Part shown: one piece after another, positions 56,546 through 64,000 of the stretch | Layout of the letters: each line of letters opens with the position of its first letter | How positions within the stretch are numbered: the first letter of the stretch is position 1 | Assembly: GCF_000970305.1 (NCBI RefSeq) | Contig: NZ_CP009517.1 | Span: 682,001-746,000, forward strand | DNA from: Methanosarcina barkeri 3 | GTDB taxonomy: Archaea > Halobacteriota > Methanosarcinia > Methanosarcinales > Methanosarcinaceae | Length of the DNA stretch: 64,000 nucleotides | Direction of reading: 5' to 3' | Program-made: the position numbers and the translations under genes | The notes under the pieces: model-generated | Told to the model about the DNA's origin: nothing | Databases searched by the model: none | What the model saw: the letters and a program-made list of their open reading frames with translations, nothing else

Positions 56546-57523
56546 ATGACTGAGATAACAGACGAACTAGTAATTCGTGGAAATCACATTAAAAATCGAA
56601 TTGTGATGCCTCCTATGGTTACTTTTTCTTTCCACGGAGACAATGGATCTTACTATGGCAAGCAGCACATTGAGCACTATACAAAGCGTGCAAAAGGTGG
56701 TGCCGGCCTTATTATCGTGCAAGCGACCAGTGTTTTTGGGGCTGTAGATTCAACAGGTATGTGGTCAGCAGGTGATATCTCAGCTTTAAAGCAAATTGCA
56801 AGCAATTGCCATGAGTATAGTGTAATAGTAATGATGCAGCTTCATTGTGGTAATTTTGATATTAACGAGTTGTCAGCCGAAGACGTTCACTCAATGCAGA
56901 GAAATATGAAGCAGGCAGCCATTCGCGCCTGTGAGATGGATTTTGACGGCGTTGAGTATCATTTTGCCCACGGATATACCTTATGCAAATTTCTTGATGC
57001 TTCTTACAACCACCGAACAGACCAGTACGGAGGTGACGCCCTAAACAGGGCAAGGGTTTTAACACAAGTTCTACCGGAGATTCGAAACAATACTCATAAA
57101 AATTTTATTGTCAGCATACGCATGGGCGAGTATCTGCCTGAAAGTAAGGACGGCATTGAAGCAGCCAAAACCTTTGAGAAAGCGGGTATTGATTTATTGC
57201 ATATTTCATTTGGCATGCAGCCTCCAACAAACCCGGTTCCCGATGGTTTCATATGCAGTCCTATAACCTATAGCGGCTGTAAGATCAAAAAAGAAGTAAA
57301 AATTCCGGTTATTGCAGTCAATGAAATCCGCACTGAAGAACAGGTGCGGTTCTTAATTGAAAATGATTATGTGGATTTTGCTGCTGTTGGCAGGGGTATG
57401 TTAGTTGACCCTGATTTTGCCAATCATGTGATAAATGGAGCACCTGTAAATACGTGCTTGGGATGTGAGAGGTGTTTCTGGTTTACTGATAGTACGCTTT
57501 GTCCGGCAGAAAATAAAAAATAA
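56546..57523 (+). CDS. Old Yellow Enzyme-family NADH:flavin oxidoreductase
   Basis: 325 aa FMN-dependent TIM barrel, cytoplasmic. Motifs: RIVMPPMVTF at the N-terminus, AKGGAGLIIVQA, MMQLHCGN, DFDGVEYHFAHGYTLCKFL (active-site region, with HFAHGY instead of the common HGAHGY), YNHRTDQYGG and DFAAVGRGMLVDP for phosphate binding. The C-terminus ends CLGCERCFWFTDSTLCP, four cysteines like the Fe-S site that leads to the second half of 2,4-dienoyl-CoA reductases; here the protein stops at that point. The substrate is unknown. AGGAAAAT precedes the ATG. Converges with the NmrA-like gene. Confidence 0.88.
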   Translation: MTEITDELVIRGNHIKNRIVMPPMVTFSFHGDNGSYYGKQHIEHYTKRAKGGAGLIIVQATSVFGAVDSTGMWSAGDISALKQIASNCHEYSVIVMMQLHCGNFDINELSAEDVHSMQRNMKQAAIRACEMDFDGVEYHFAHGYTLCKFLDASYNHRTDQYGGDALNRARVLTQVLPEIRNNTHKNFIVSIRMGEYLPESKDGIEAAKTFEKAGIDLLHISFGMQPPTNPVPDGFICSPITYSGCKIKKEVKIPVIAVNEIRTEEQVRFLIENDYVDFAAVGRGMLVDPDFANHVINGAPVNTCLGCERCFWFTDSTLCPAENKK

Positions 57524-57546
57524 TAACCTTCAATGAAAAAGGTTAT
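57523..57546. terminator. hairpin spanning both stop codons of convergent genes
   Basis: Perfect 8-bp stem ATAACCTT (57523-57530) and AAGGTTAT (57539-57546) with an 8-nt loop, starting at the last base of the plus-strand stop codon and covering the minus-strand stop codon. It could end transcription in both directions or protect 3' ends. Confidence 0.5.
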
Positions 57547-58397
57547 ACAATATTTTTCAAATAAGTTTTGAAACCCGTAGAAAAACGAATGGGATTAAAT
57601 GCATCATTTTTAATTTTTCCTTCAATAACTGTTTTTGTCATAAGAATAAGATTATCTGCTGCGTCTTTTGAAAACCCGGCCTGTGTTAACGTACTCTCCC
57701 ATTCTTCAGGTAATATTTGCTGCAAAGTTACGTTTCTGTTTAATATTTCTCTAAATATTTTTGCTATATCTAGAGAATTGTAATCACGGGGGCCCATTAT
57801 TTCGTATATTCTTTCCTGTGGATTTTTACAGGTCATTACCTCAGCTAAGAATTTTGCAACATCAGGTGGAGCTATCATTGGCAACTCCATTTCAGGTGGA
57901 AAAAAAGTTGGCAGTATGCCGTTCTCCTGAACTAATTCTAAATATCCAAGCCAGTTACTGAAATAGTAAGCAGGCCGAACAAAAATCTGTTCAATTTCAA
58001 GATCGGAAAAGGCGTGTTCCAGCATGTAAGACGCCATCAGATTCCCAGTTCCTGCTTCGTGCTGTGCCCCCATGGAAGATAAACCAACAATTTTAGTGAT
58101 TCCGGATGAAAAAACAGCCTCTCTATAATTGTTTATAATCATCTGGATTTCTTTTAAGCAATTTTTACATTCCGGATTTTCAGGAGTTAGCAGGAAAACT
58201 GAACTTCCTCCCTGAAAGGCTCTTTTTAAGGTTTCTGCATCAAAATAGTCTGCAATAACAACTTCAGCACCTTTATTTTTTAACTCCTGTACTTTAGAAC
58301 TATCCCGAATAACGGCTCTTACCGGTTGACCTTTCTTTAAAAGATTCTCTGCAAGCATCGAACCTATCTGGCCTGTTGCTCCTAATATTATATTCAT
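57543..58397 (-). CDS. NmrA-like NAD(P)-binding oxidoreductase
   Basis: 284 aa from the ATG at 58397 (an in-frame TTG lies seven codons upstream). Rossmann motif MNIILGATGQIGSMLAENL at the N-terminus, the Arg of NADP-type enzymes (AVIRDSSK), GLSSMGAQHE and the substrate-side RPAYYFSNWLGYL match the NmrA/atypical short-chain dehydrogenase group, which includes quinone oxidoreductases and redox-sensing regulators. The catalytic Tyr-xxx-Lys of classical SDRs is absent, as usual in this group. Convergent with the Old Yellow Enzyme gene. Confidence 0.85.
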   Translation of the reverse strand: MNIILGATGQIGSMLAENLLKKGQPVRAVIRDSSKVQELKNKGAEVVIADYFDAETLKRAFQGGSSVFLLTPENPECKNCLKEIQMIINNYREAVFSSGITKIVGLSSMGAQHEAGTGNLMASYMLEHAFSDLEIEQIFVRPAYYFSNWLGYLELVQENGILPTFFPPEMELPMIAPPDVAKFLAEVMTCKNPQERIYEIMGPRDYNSLDIAKIFREILNRNVTLQQILPEEWESTLTQAGFSKDAADNLILMTKTVIEGKIKNDAFNPIRFSTGFKTYLKNIV

Positions 58398-58438
58398 CTC
58401 ATACCAACTCAGGTCCAAATTTATTATTTTTTATTTAT

Positions 58439-58605
58439 GAGCTTATCCCAAAACCAATTTTATCTTCAAATTAGTAAGGTCTCAAAATTATTTTCGTAAT
58501 CCGGAAATCGATTGATTATTTAGAGTACTTAATTTAAAGAAATAATCAATTGATTATTTGGAATCCCGAATTCAGAGAAGTAGTTTTGAGTTTTGGGATA
58601 AGCTC
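58439..58605. mobile_element. MITE-like element, family A, copy 3
   Basis: 167 bp, with terminal inverted repeats GAGCTTATCCCAAAAC on both ends and the 3-bp direct repeat TAT (58436-58438 and 58606-58608). Longer than the other copies because it carries an internal inverted repeat (attgattattt with aaataatcaat). Confidence 0.85.
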
Positions 58606-58747
58606 TATAATATCGTTTTAGGACCCCACATTGTCTGGAACTTCTGGTTTCCTAATGAAAAGCTTCTCTCAAACAGCTCCTGATAAGAATATCGTACTTG
58701 TAGATACATGAATTTGTTCAACCATACCCTCATCCTCTACTATCCTG

Positions 58748-58831
58748 TTACCGTAGATAGCAGATGTCTGATGAGTAACCACAGATAGCAGATGTTTGAT
58801 GAGTTACCACAGATAGCAGATGCCTGATAAC
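58748..58831. repeat. three tandem copies of a 28-bp unit
   Basis: Each contains agatagcagatg followed by tctgatgag or a close variant. Confidence 0.88.
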
Positions 58832-58975
58832 CTGGACTTTTTGGTGACCTGAGTTTCATTTTTAAGAAAAAGCAAAAAACGAAAATAAAAAGCCAAAGAA
58901 AAAATTTTAAAAAATGATATGAAAAGCAATAACGTCTTCGATGCTGTCTTCATTCGTTTTACATAAATTCCAGTT

Positions 58976-59824
58976 TTACTTCAGTTCTTTTGGCTGTTTG
59001 TGATCAGGCAGCACAGGCAGAGCCATGGTATTGATCAGAATTGGGCTCTGAATATCCTTTGCCCTCTCGATCACAAGTTCCTTTCCTTTCTGAGTAAGGG
59101 CAAAAAGCGGAACTGCAGTTCCTACCTGGGCAAGAGGCTTTACAATGTCTCTGATAGGCTTTGAAGCACAGCTGGTCACAATATCTGAATTTTCAACAAG
59201 GCTCTCTGCTTCTTCCCTGTTTAAACCTGTTACATGTACACCAATTACTATCAAATCAAGTCCAAGCTCGGCTTCAAGTTTTCTTAACTCTTTTGCGGTT
59301 TCAGCGAAAGCTGCTGTTACTGCAATCTTTTTGTACCCGAGTTCTGCTGCCTTTTTAACGCCTGCAACAGGGTCCATTTTTGCAGTTGAAGGGTCAAGCA
59401 CAATTCCGCCGCGTTCCTGGATACCGTTTATGATAGCATTGATTGGTTCGGTTTCAACAAGGCCTGACATCCTGCCGCCCATGCCCTGGACGAGAGTAGG
59501 GTTATTGGAAATTACAGTGCCTGCACCTTCACAGGCAGTAACGGTTGTGTCAAGCAAACCCCTGCTCAGGCCTGTCATCATGACTTCCGATGCTCCGAAA
59601 CCCACAAAGTCCTCGAGTTCCAACCTGCGTTTGTCAGTAAACATTCCGAAGTCGCTGATCCTGAATTCCATATTCTTCTTGACTTCTTCAGGGGTGATTT
59701 TCTTGATCCCACGGATTTTGGCAAAGAGAGGGCACCATTCGATTTCAGGCTCTCCGACTTCGATAACCTTTCCGTCTTTTACGACGACTCTCGTTTTTCC
59801 AAGCAATTCCATTATATGAGGCAT
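58976..59824 (-). CDS. methanogenesis marker protein 8 (DUF2099)
   Basis: 282 aa from the ATG at 59824, chosen because AGGTGGAAC lies directly before it; an upstream in-frame start at 59848 would remove that spacing. The order HIMELLGKTRVVVKDGKVIE, VGEPEIEWCPLF, FGASEVMMTGLSRGLLD, TACEGAGTVI, GMGGRMSGL and GYKKIAVTAAFAE matches the marker 8 family, found in nearly all methanogens. Its biochemical role is unresolved; co-occurrence points to methyl-coenzyme M reductase assembly, activation or modification. A 40-codon small gene lies 79 bp upstream on the same strand. Confidence 0.9.
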   Translation of the reverse strand: MPHIMELLGKTRVVVKDGKVIEVGEPEIEWCPLFAKIRGIKKITPEEVKKNMEFRISDFGMFTDKRRLELEDFVGFGASEVMMTGLSRGLLDTTVTACEGAGTVISNNPTLVQGMGGRMSGLVETEPINAIINGIQERGGIVLDPSTAKMDPVAGVKKAAELGYKKIAVTAAFAETAKELRKLEAELGLDLIVIGVHVTGLNREEAESLVENSDIVTSCASKPIRDIVKPLAQVGTAVPLFALTQKGKELVIERAKDIQSPILINTMALPVLPDHKQPKELK

Positions 59825-59903
59825 AGTTCCACCTTTAAAGCTGAGCAAAAATATGATTGTTAAGAAACTAAAATTAGGTAAAAATAACAGTTAAGGTTTG
59901 TGA

Positions 59904-60026
59904 CTATCCATATAATAGCTTTTGGTTTTCAACCGCGGGTTTTCCTGCAATGGACAGGGCAGACAAGGCAGGAATGAGAATATTTGTTGCTTGCTGGGCG
60001 AGCTGGGCGAGAGCGGCTGGATCCAT
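59904..60026 (-). CDS. 40-aa small protein with strong ribosome binding site
   Basis: GGAGGAG stands directly before the ATG. The 40 residues start MDPAALAQLAQQATNILIPA and continue as an amphipathic to hydrophobic helix, ending in a polar tail. The composition resembles the first helix of a membrane-associated protein, so it may be a genuine small protein or the surviving 5' end of a larger gene. It precedes the marker 8 gene on the same strand. Confidence 0.5.
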   Translation of the reverse strand: MDPAALAQLAQQATNILIPALSALSIAGKPAVENQKLLYG

Positions 60027-60471
60027 AAACTCCTCCAATTCTTTTTGGTATTGGAGGCAAATAAAATAAATTTTGTTATTTAGAACGACTGGAATGAAAA
60101 TTCCACAGGTTTTGACTTTATTAGGGTTCCGTTTGATAATATTCGAAAATTTCAGCTTTTTTGCAGACTTCGCGAGAAAGGCCGCTCTCCTTCGTCGAGC
60201 GTTGAGTACCCTGGATATTAGAAAGCAGTATTTACAACCGGCTGTTTGAATCTAAAATGAAAAATGCGCTTTAAAGTTTTGTTAGGTTTTTTTGGGTATT
60301 TCTGTGATATTATTTTTACAAATTTCAGATGAGTCAAAACAGAGTGGGAGTAAGGAATGATACGGACTGCTGAACTGATACGGACTGCTAACTGATTGAC
60401 TATCCAAATATAGTCAATGTCCTGAAAAAGTCTCTAATATATCAAATAATAAATTAACTTGGGGGTTATAT
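60027..60471. other. upstream region of the large secreted protein
   Basis: 445 bp between divergent genes. A segment at about 60160-60220 (gaaaggccgctctcc, gagcgttgagtacc) resembles one at about 62170-62210 behind the secreted-protein gene. No ORF is supported. Confidence 0.4.
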
Positions 60472-61968
60472 ATGAAAAATTATATATTAGTCATAATACT
60501 TGGCGTTTTATTCATGTCGTTAACAGAAATTGCACTCGCAGAGGATGCGAAAACATACGATGCGGAGGCTTTTCGACAGGCTTTGGAGCAGGACGGTTTC
60601 ACCGTAAAGGAAGGTGAATTGGGTTACTTTGATTTAATCGGGTTATTAGAGAAAGGAATAATACCTTCTGCATACGGAAACAATCCCACCACAAAATATG
60701 TAGCATATTTTGTTCCAGCGGCAACTGGCTCTGAAGTAGATGAACGTGTTTCCAGATTAACAAGTGCGCTCGGGATGAGCGGGAATACAACTCCAATCTG
60801 GAACCTTCGTCCTGATGAAGCTGTTGTTTTTGTAGGAAGAACACCGCCGGAATGCAGATACTTTAGCTACGATCACTACATAATGCACAGGACAATTGGG
60901 AATGAGAGGAGATGGCTCTTTTCCAACATAGCAGATACGGTGAACAACCTGGTTATCAAAACCGAAGGGACGCCAGATGGACAGTCTGGAAACCCTTTCA
61001 ATCAAACCACGGTAATAATTATTACGGCTGACAAAGGCATTGATCAACGCATCCGGGCTGCTGCCGAATCAGCAGGGTATTCAAATAGTATAATTAACAC
61101 TCAGGTACTTCCCTCAACCATATTAAACATGGGCCTGGAGAATAACTCCGATACGTTTGCTGCGTTTGTCCGCCCAGCCTTATTCAATGACACGCAGGCT
61201 GGCGACGATTACATCAACAATACACCTGCAACTGTTTTCCGAATTACTCCCAACAACACTACGGAGCTGGATCCTTATGCTTATCCGGAGCTAAGAGTTC
61301 GCGGAACTGGAAAAACAGAGTTCGAGCTTACGGATGATCTCAAAGAGCTAAGGACTGCAATTCTCAACAAATATAATGGGTTAAATGCTACAGAGCTTCC
61401 GACCAGTCAGGCAGTTCCGTTAGGGAGTGATGCTATTCAGAGAGGAATTAATGGTGTAGGGCCCAACAACGATGCAGTCTATCTATGGACAGCAAACCAA
61501 ACTGCTTCTTCGCCTACACCTCCCTTCTTTAACACTTCGCTGTACTATCCTTTCCTGCGAGATCCGGCAATTACTCTTGGCAAAAGTTCCAATGAATTCA
61601 TAATTGTCTATGGAGTTAACCATGTAGCTACAGGAAAGGCATCGTACTCGAACTTCGCAATATACGGAGCAGATGTGTGGAACGGTGTTAGAGCAATTAC
61701 AGATGCAGATTTCAATGGATCTGCTGAGGAATATCTCCCCAACAATCCCAACGCGAAATACCTTTATGTCTACAAGCTAGCCAGGAACTGCAGTGAAAGT
61801 GATCAATACTGCTATGAGGTTCCCTATAGTGTAGGAACTTATGGAATAGAATCGGATCAGCCGCTTTTCATTGGCTGGAGGGCCTACCTGGAGAACACTA
61901 CAAAAACCGGGCCAGCCTACTCAGAGATCGTATACGACCGGGCTATGAAGTTCGACCCAAAGAGTTAA
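60472..61968 (+). CDS. large secreted protein of unknown function
   Basis: 498 aa. GGGGGTT precedes the ATG. Signal peptide about 1-23 (YILVIILGVLFMSLTEIALA). The mature protein is a single globular chain rich in Asn/Thr glycosylation sites, without repeats, anchor or PKD domains. Recognisable segments include PPECRYFSYDHYIMHR, TVIIITADKGIDQRI, GVNHVATGKASYSNFAIY and four cysteines, two of which (CSESDQYC) probably form a disulfide. It looks like an extracellular enzyme, but no catalytic signature is recognised. Its G+C content and codon use seem somewhat higher than in the surroundings. Confidence 0.75.
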   Translation: MKNYILVIILGVLFMSLTEIALAEDAKTYDAEAFRQALEQDGFTVKEGELGYFDLIGLLEKGIIPSAYGNNPTTKYVAYFVPAATGSEVDERVSRLTSALGMSGNTTPIWNLRPDEAVVFVGRTPPECRYFSYDHYIMHRTIGNERRWLFSNIADTVNNLVIKTEGTPDGQSGNPFNQTTVIIITADKGIDQRIRAAAESAGYSNSIINTQVLPSTILNMGLENNSDTFAAFVRPALFNDTQAGDDYINNTPATVFRITPNNTTELDPYAYPELRVRGTGKTEFELTDDLKELRTAILNKYNGLNATELPTSQAVPLGSDAIQRGINGVGPNNDAVYLWTANQTASSPTPPFFNTSLYYPFLRDPAITLGKSSNEFIIVYGVNHVATGKASYSNFAIYGADVWNGVRAITDADFNGSAEEYLPNNPNAKYLYVYKLARNCSESDQYCYEVPYSVGTYGIESDQPLFIGWRAYLENTTKTGPAYSEIVYDRAMKFDPKS

Positions 61969-62375
61969 GGTAAAAACTTGATATTAAGGACAATTCAAGT
62001 TCTAGCTGATATGTGTTGCCTGCAAACACATATCTTTATTTTTTTGAAAAGCCAGAATATTTTTTATAATAATTTTATTATTTAGATATGTTAAAACGGA
62101 AATTTTCAGAGTTTGGCTGTTTTAAAATTCTGTCTATAAAATTAGGAATCCCAGTTTTTTCGCATATTATGAAAAGGCTGCTCTCCTGCGTTGAGCGTAG
62201 ATACGTTTACAGTCTAAAAAGTAAATCGACCTGTTTGCGGAAAGAAAATAAAAGCTATATTAAGCTAGAAAAGACTAGCTAGAAAGGACTGCTGAATAAG
62301 AGAGGTATTAAAAAGTTAAAAAAGGTCAGGGAATTAAGTTTCCCTGATTAATTACTGATATAGTGCTGCCAAACT
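61969..62375. other. spacer between convergent genes
   Basis: 407 bp. It contains a diverged relative of the 60160-60220 segment (gaaaaggctgctctcctgcg, then ttgagcgta) and a 64-codon frame (62088-62282) with basic composition and no ribosome binding site, which I do not accept as a gene. Confidence 0.4.
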
Positions 62376-63677
62376 TTAGAGCTGCGGCCGCCTGTCGATA
62401 ATTCTCTTTGCCTTTCCTGCGGTTCTTTCGATGCTGCCTTTCTCAAGGAGTTCGACATTTGTGCGGATATTCAGGACGGCTTTAAGTTCGTGCTGGACGT
62501 AGTTCTGGACGGCTTTAAGGTCTTTAAGGTCGCCTGTAAAGGCATTATCTTCAAGTTCGACCTCAATTGTGAGTTCATCGAGCATGTGGTTGTTCCGGTC
62601 AAGGATGAGCTGGAAGTGTTCGCCAACCTGTGGGATGCGGGAAATGACGTCCTGGATCTGCGAGGGGAAAACGTTGATGCCTCTTACGATCATCATGTCA
62701 TCAGCCCTGCCCATGAGGCGGGAAATTCTTGTGGTTGTCCGGCCGCATTCGCATTCGGATTCAAGAAGCCTTGTCATGTCGCCTGTGCGGTATCGAACAT
62801 TGCAGAAGCCTTCTTTGTTGATGGAAGTGAGAACAAGTTCGCCTTTTTCACCTTCTGAAACCTGTTCTCCGTTTTCATCAAGGACTTCGACAAGGAAGTT
62901 GTCGTTCCAGATATGCAGGCCGTCCTGTTCCTGACATTCGAAACCGATTCCTGGTCCGAACATCTCAGACAGGCCATAACAGTCATAGGCTTTGAGGTTG
63001 AGACGCTTTTCAAGCTGCTTCCGAGTGTTTTCCGACCAGGGCTCACCGCCAAAGACGGCGGCTTTTAAGGAGAGCTTGTCTATAAGGTCAAGTTCTTCGG
63101 CCGTTTCGGCCAGGTAAAATGCATAAGAAGGTGTACAGTGGATTGCAGTTACGCCGAAGTCGATCATCATCTCGAGCTGCCGGGCGGTATTTCCGGTTGC
63201 AGCCGGCACGACCATTGCACCCATTCTTTCGACACCGTAATGGAAACCTATTCCTCCGGTAAAGAGCCCGTAATTCATTGAGTTCTGAATGGTGTCGCCT
63301 TTTGAAAGTCCAATCATTGTAAGGTCCCGAGCAATCAGGTCAGACCAGGTCTCAATATCCTTTGCCGTGTACCCGACGACTGTGGGCTTTCCGCTGGTTC
63401 CGGACGAGGCGTGGATACGTACTATCTCTTCTTTTTTGGCAGCGAAAAGCCCGAAAGGATAGTTGTCCCGAAGATCGGTTTTCCGCGTAAAAGGCAATTT
63501 ACGGACATCTTCGAGAGTCTTGATGTCCTCTGGAGTGACTCCGGCGGCTTTATAATTTTGCCTGTAGAAAGGAACATTGTCATAGACCAGTTTTACGCTT
63601 TGTTGAAGGCGTTTTAACTGTAATTTCTTCAGTTCTTCGGGATTCATTGTTTCGTATTTCGGCTGCCAGTATTTCAT
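62376..63677 (-). CDS. phenylacetate-CoA ligase (PaaK) family adenylate-forming enzyme
   Basis: 433 aa, cytoplasmic. ANL-superfamily acyl/aryl-CoA ligase. Phosphate loop SSGTSGKPTV at residues 91-100, AYDCYGLSEMFGPG (A5 region), YRTGDMTRLLESECECGRTT (A7, with the family's CxC pair) and the C-terminal hinge RADDMMIVRGINVFPSQI. PaaK homologues in methanogens make indoleacetyl-CoA or phenylacetyl-CoA for amino-acid metabolism, and related ones were described as coenzyme F390 synthetases. No partner such as indolepyruvate oxidoreductase is adjacent, so the substrate is open. GAAGGTTC precedes the ATG. Confidence 0.9.
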   Translation of the reverse strand: MKYWQPKYETMNPEELKKLQLKRLQQSVKLVYDNVPFYRQNYKAAGVTPEDIKTLEDVRKLPFTRKTDLRDNYPFGLFAAKKEEIVRIHASSGTSGKPTVVGYTAKDIETWSDLIARDLTMIGLSKGDTIQNSMNYGLFTGGIGFHYGVERMGAMVVPAATGNTARQLEMMIDFGVTAIHCTPSYAFYLAETAEELDLIDKLSLKAAVFGGEPWSENTRKQLEKRLNLKAYDCYGLSEMFGPGIGFECQEQDGLHIWNDNFLVEVLDENGEQVSEGEKGELVLTSINKEGFCNVRYRTGDMTRLLESECECGRTTTRISRLMGRADDMMIVRGINVFPSQIQDVISRIPQVGEHFQLILDRNNHMLDELTIEVELEDNAFTGDLKDLKAVQNYVQHELKAVLNIRTNVELLEKGSIERTAGKAKRIIDRRPQL

Positions 63678-64000
63678 TAACAGAACCTTCTTTTTTATTT
63701 ATGAAACCGTTCTCAGGTTGTAATTTTTAATGCATGAATGCCATGTTTCTACATGTCATGATATATTAAATAATCTAATGAGTAATATAAAACATTCGGA
63801 AAAATCAGGTGTACTGTAAACTTTTACGCATATAAATATTGTTGAGGGAAGGTGTTTGAGTTAGGAGATTCGAGAAGCCTTGATATTTGTTTGTAAAGGG
63901 GAAAGATTGAATGAATGAATGAATGAATGAATGAATGAATGAATGAATGTGAATTGACTTAGAAATTACTTAAAACTTAAAGAATTTTCGGTATCCTCTG
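63678..64000. other. right-edge spacer with a GAAT microsatellite
   Basis: No gene. AT-rich promoter region of the ligase gene and the GAAT tract at 63909-63949. Confidence 0.45.
63909..63949. repeat. (GAAT)10 microsatellite
   Basis: Ten perfect copies of the 4-bp unit GAAT. Such tracts change length by slippage. Confidence 0.95.

Larger units (their letters stand above)
58419..58975. other. spacer with a MITE-like element and a 28-bp repeat
   Basis: 557 bp. The element at 58439-58605 and three copies of a 28-bp unit at 58748-58831 fill most of it. No gene is seen. Confidence 0.5.

Noticed and set aside
59145-59819. 224-codon plus-strand frame opposite methanogenesis marker 8
   Set aside because: Shadow of the well-supported minus-strand gene, with Ser/Pro-rich antisense composition.
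62088-62282. 64-codon basic ORF behind the secreted protein
   Set aside because: No ribosome binding site and unlikely composition in AT-rich spacer DNA.

Overview
The window is archaeal and almost certainly from the genus Methanosarcina. The clearest marker is a monomethylamine methyltransferase gene (mtmB, 3028-4404, minus strand) with an in-frame amber codon at residue 202, the pyrrolysine position, directly behind its corrinoid protein gene mtmC (4424-5077). Other methanogen or Methanosarcina markers are a gamma-class carbonic anhydrase of the Cam type (42383-43132), methanogenesis marker protein 8 (58976-59824), RIO2 kinase, large PKD/beta-helix/propeller surface proteins, archaeal TATA boxes, and long AT-rich intergenic spacers full of short tandem repeats.

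Layout. 1-2400: start of a membrane or secreted protein gene running off the left edge, a possible PAS remnant and two paralogous alpha-helical repeat proteins. 2400-7000: mtmCB and a phytoene-desaturase-like oxidoreductase. 7000-11100: a zinc-ribbon membrane protein, a mobile-repeat region, an unusual tRNA-Cys and a small conserved-looking protein. 11900-13400: FAD-dependent dehydrogenase. 14000-20300: twin surface proteins. 20500-27200: MrfA/YprA-type helicase, DUF2207 membrane protein, RIO2. 27500-30300: small regulators and hypothetical genes among minisatellites. 30470-37640: DJ-1/PfpI protein, methionine gamma-lyase-like enzyme, several small ORFs, a methyltransferase and nicotinate phosphoribosyltransferase. 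37900-43200: two TolB-like propeller surface proteins and Cam. 43400-47450: truncated membrane protein, HEAT-repeat/zinc-ribbon protein, a broken secreted-protein gene and a tryptophan-heptad secreted protein. 48570-51780: cytosolic winged-helix protein, lipoprotein and membrane-tethered winged-helix protein in a row. 52000-54830: DUF2284 and the thiamine salvage genes thiM-thiE. 55700-64000: atypical receiver protein, Old Yellow Enzyme and NmrA-like genes in convergent order, methanogenesis marker 8, a large secreted protein of unknown function and a PaaK-type CoA ligase.

How genes work together. MtmB and MtmC form the first half of monomethylamine-dependent methanogenesis; the permease, activation protein, MtbA and pyl genes are not here. 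ThiM and ThiE are successive steps of thiazole salvage and thiamine phosphate synthesis. Cam and the surface proteins are exported. Many proteins come as local paralogue pairs (repeat proteins, beta-helix/PKD proteins, TolB proteins), pointing to repeated tandem duplication.

Mobile DNA is present only as non-coding elements. There are three families of short inverted-repeat elements with clear target duplications, and one dispersed two-hairpin repeat in three copies. No transposase gene, rRNA or CRISPR array was seen. The most novel-looking items are the tryptophan-heptad protein, the three-gene signalling-like cluster, the tRNA-Cys with A33, the leaderless ribbon-helix-helix gene with a palindromic operator, and several very small genes with strong ribosome binding sites.
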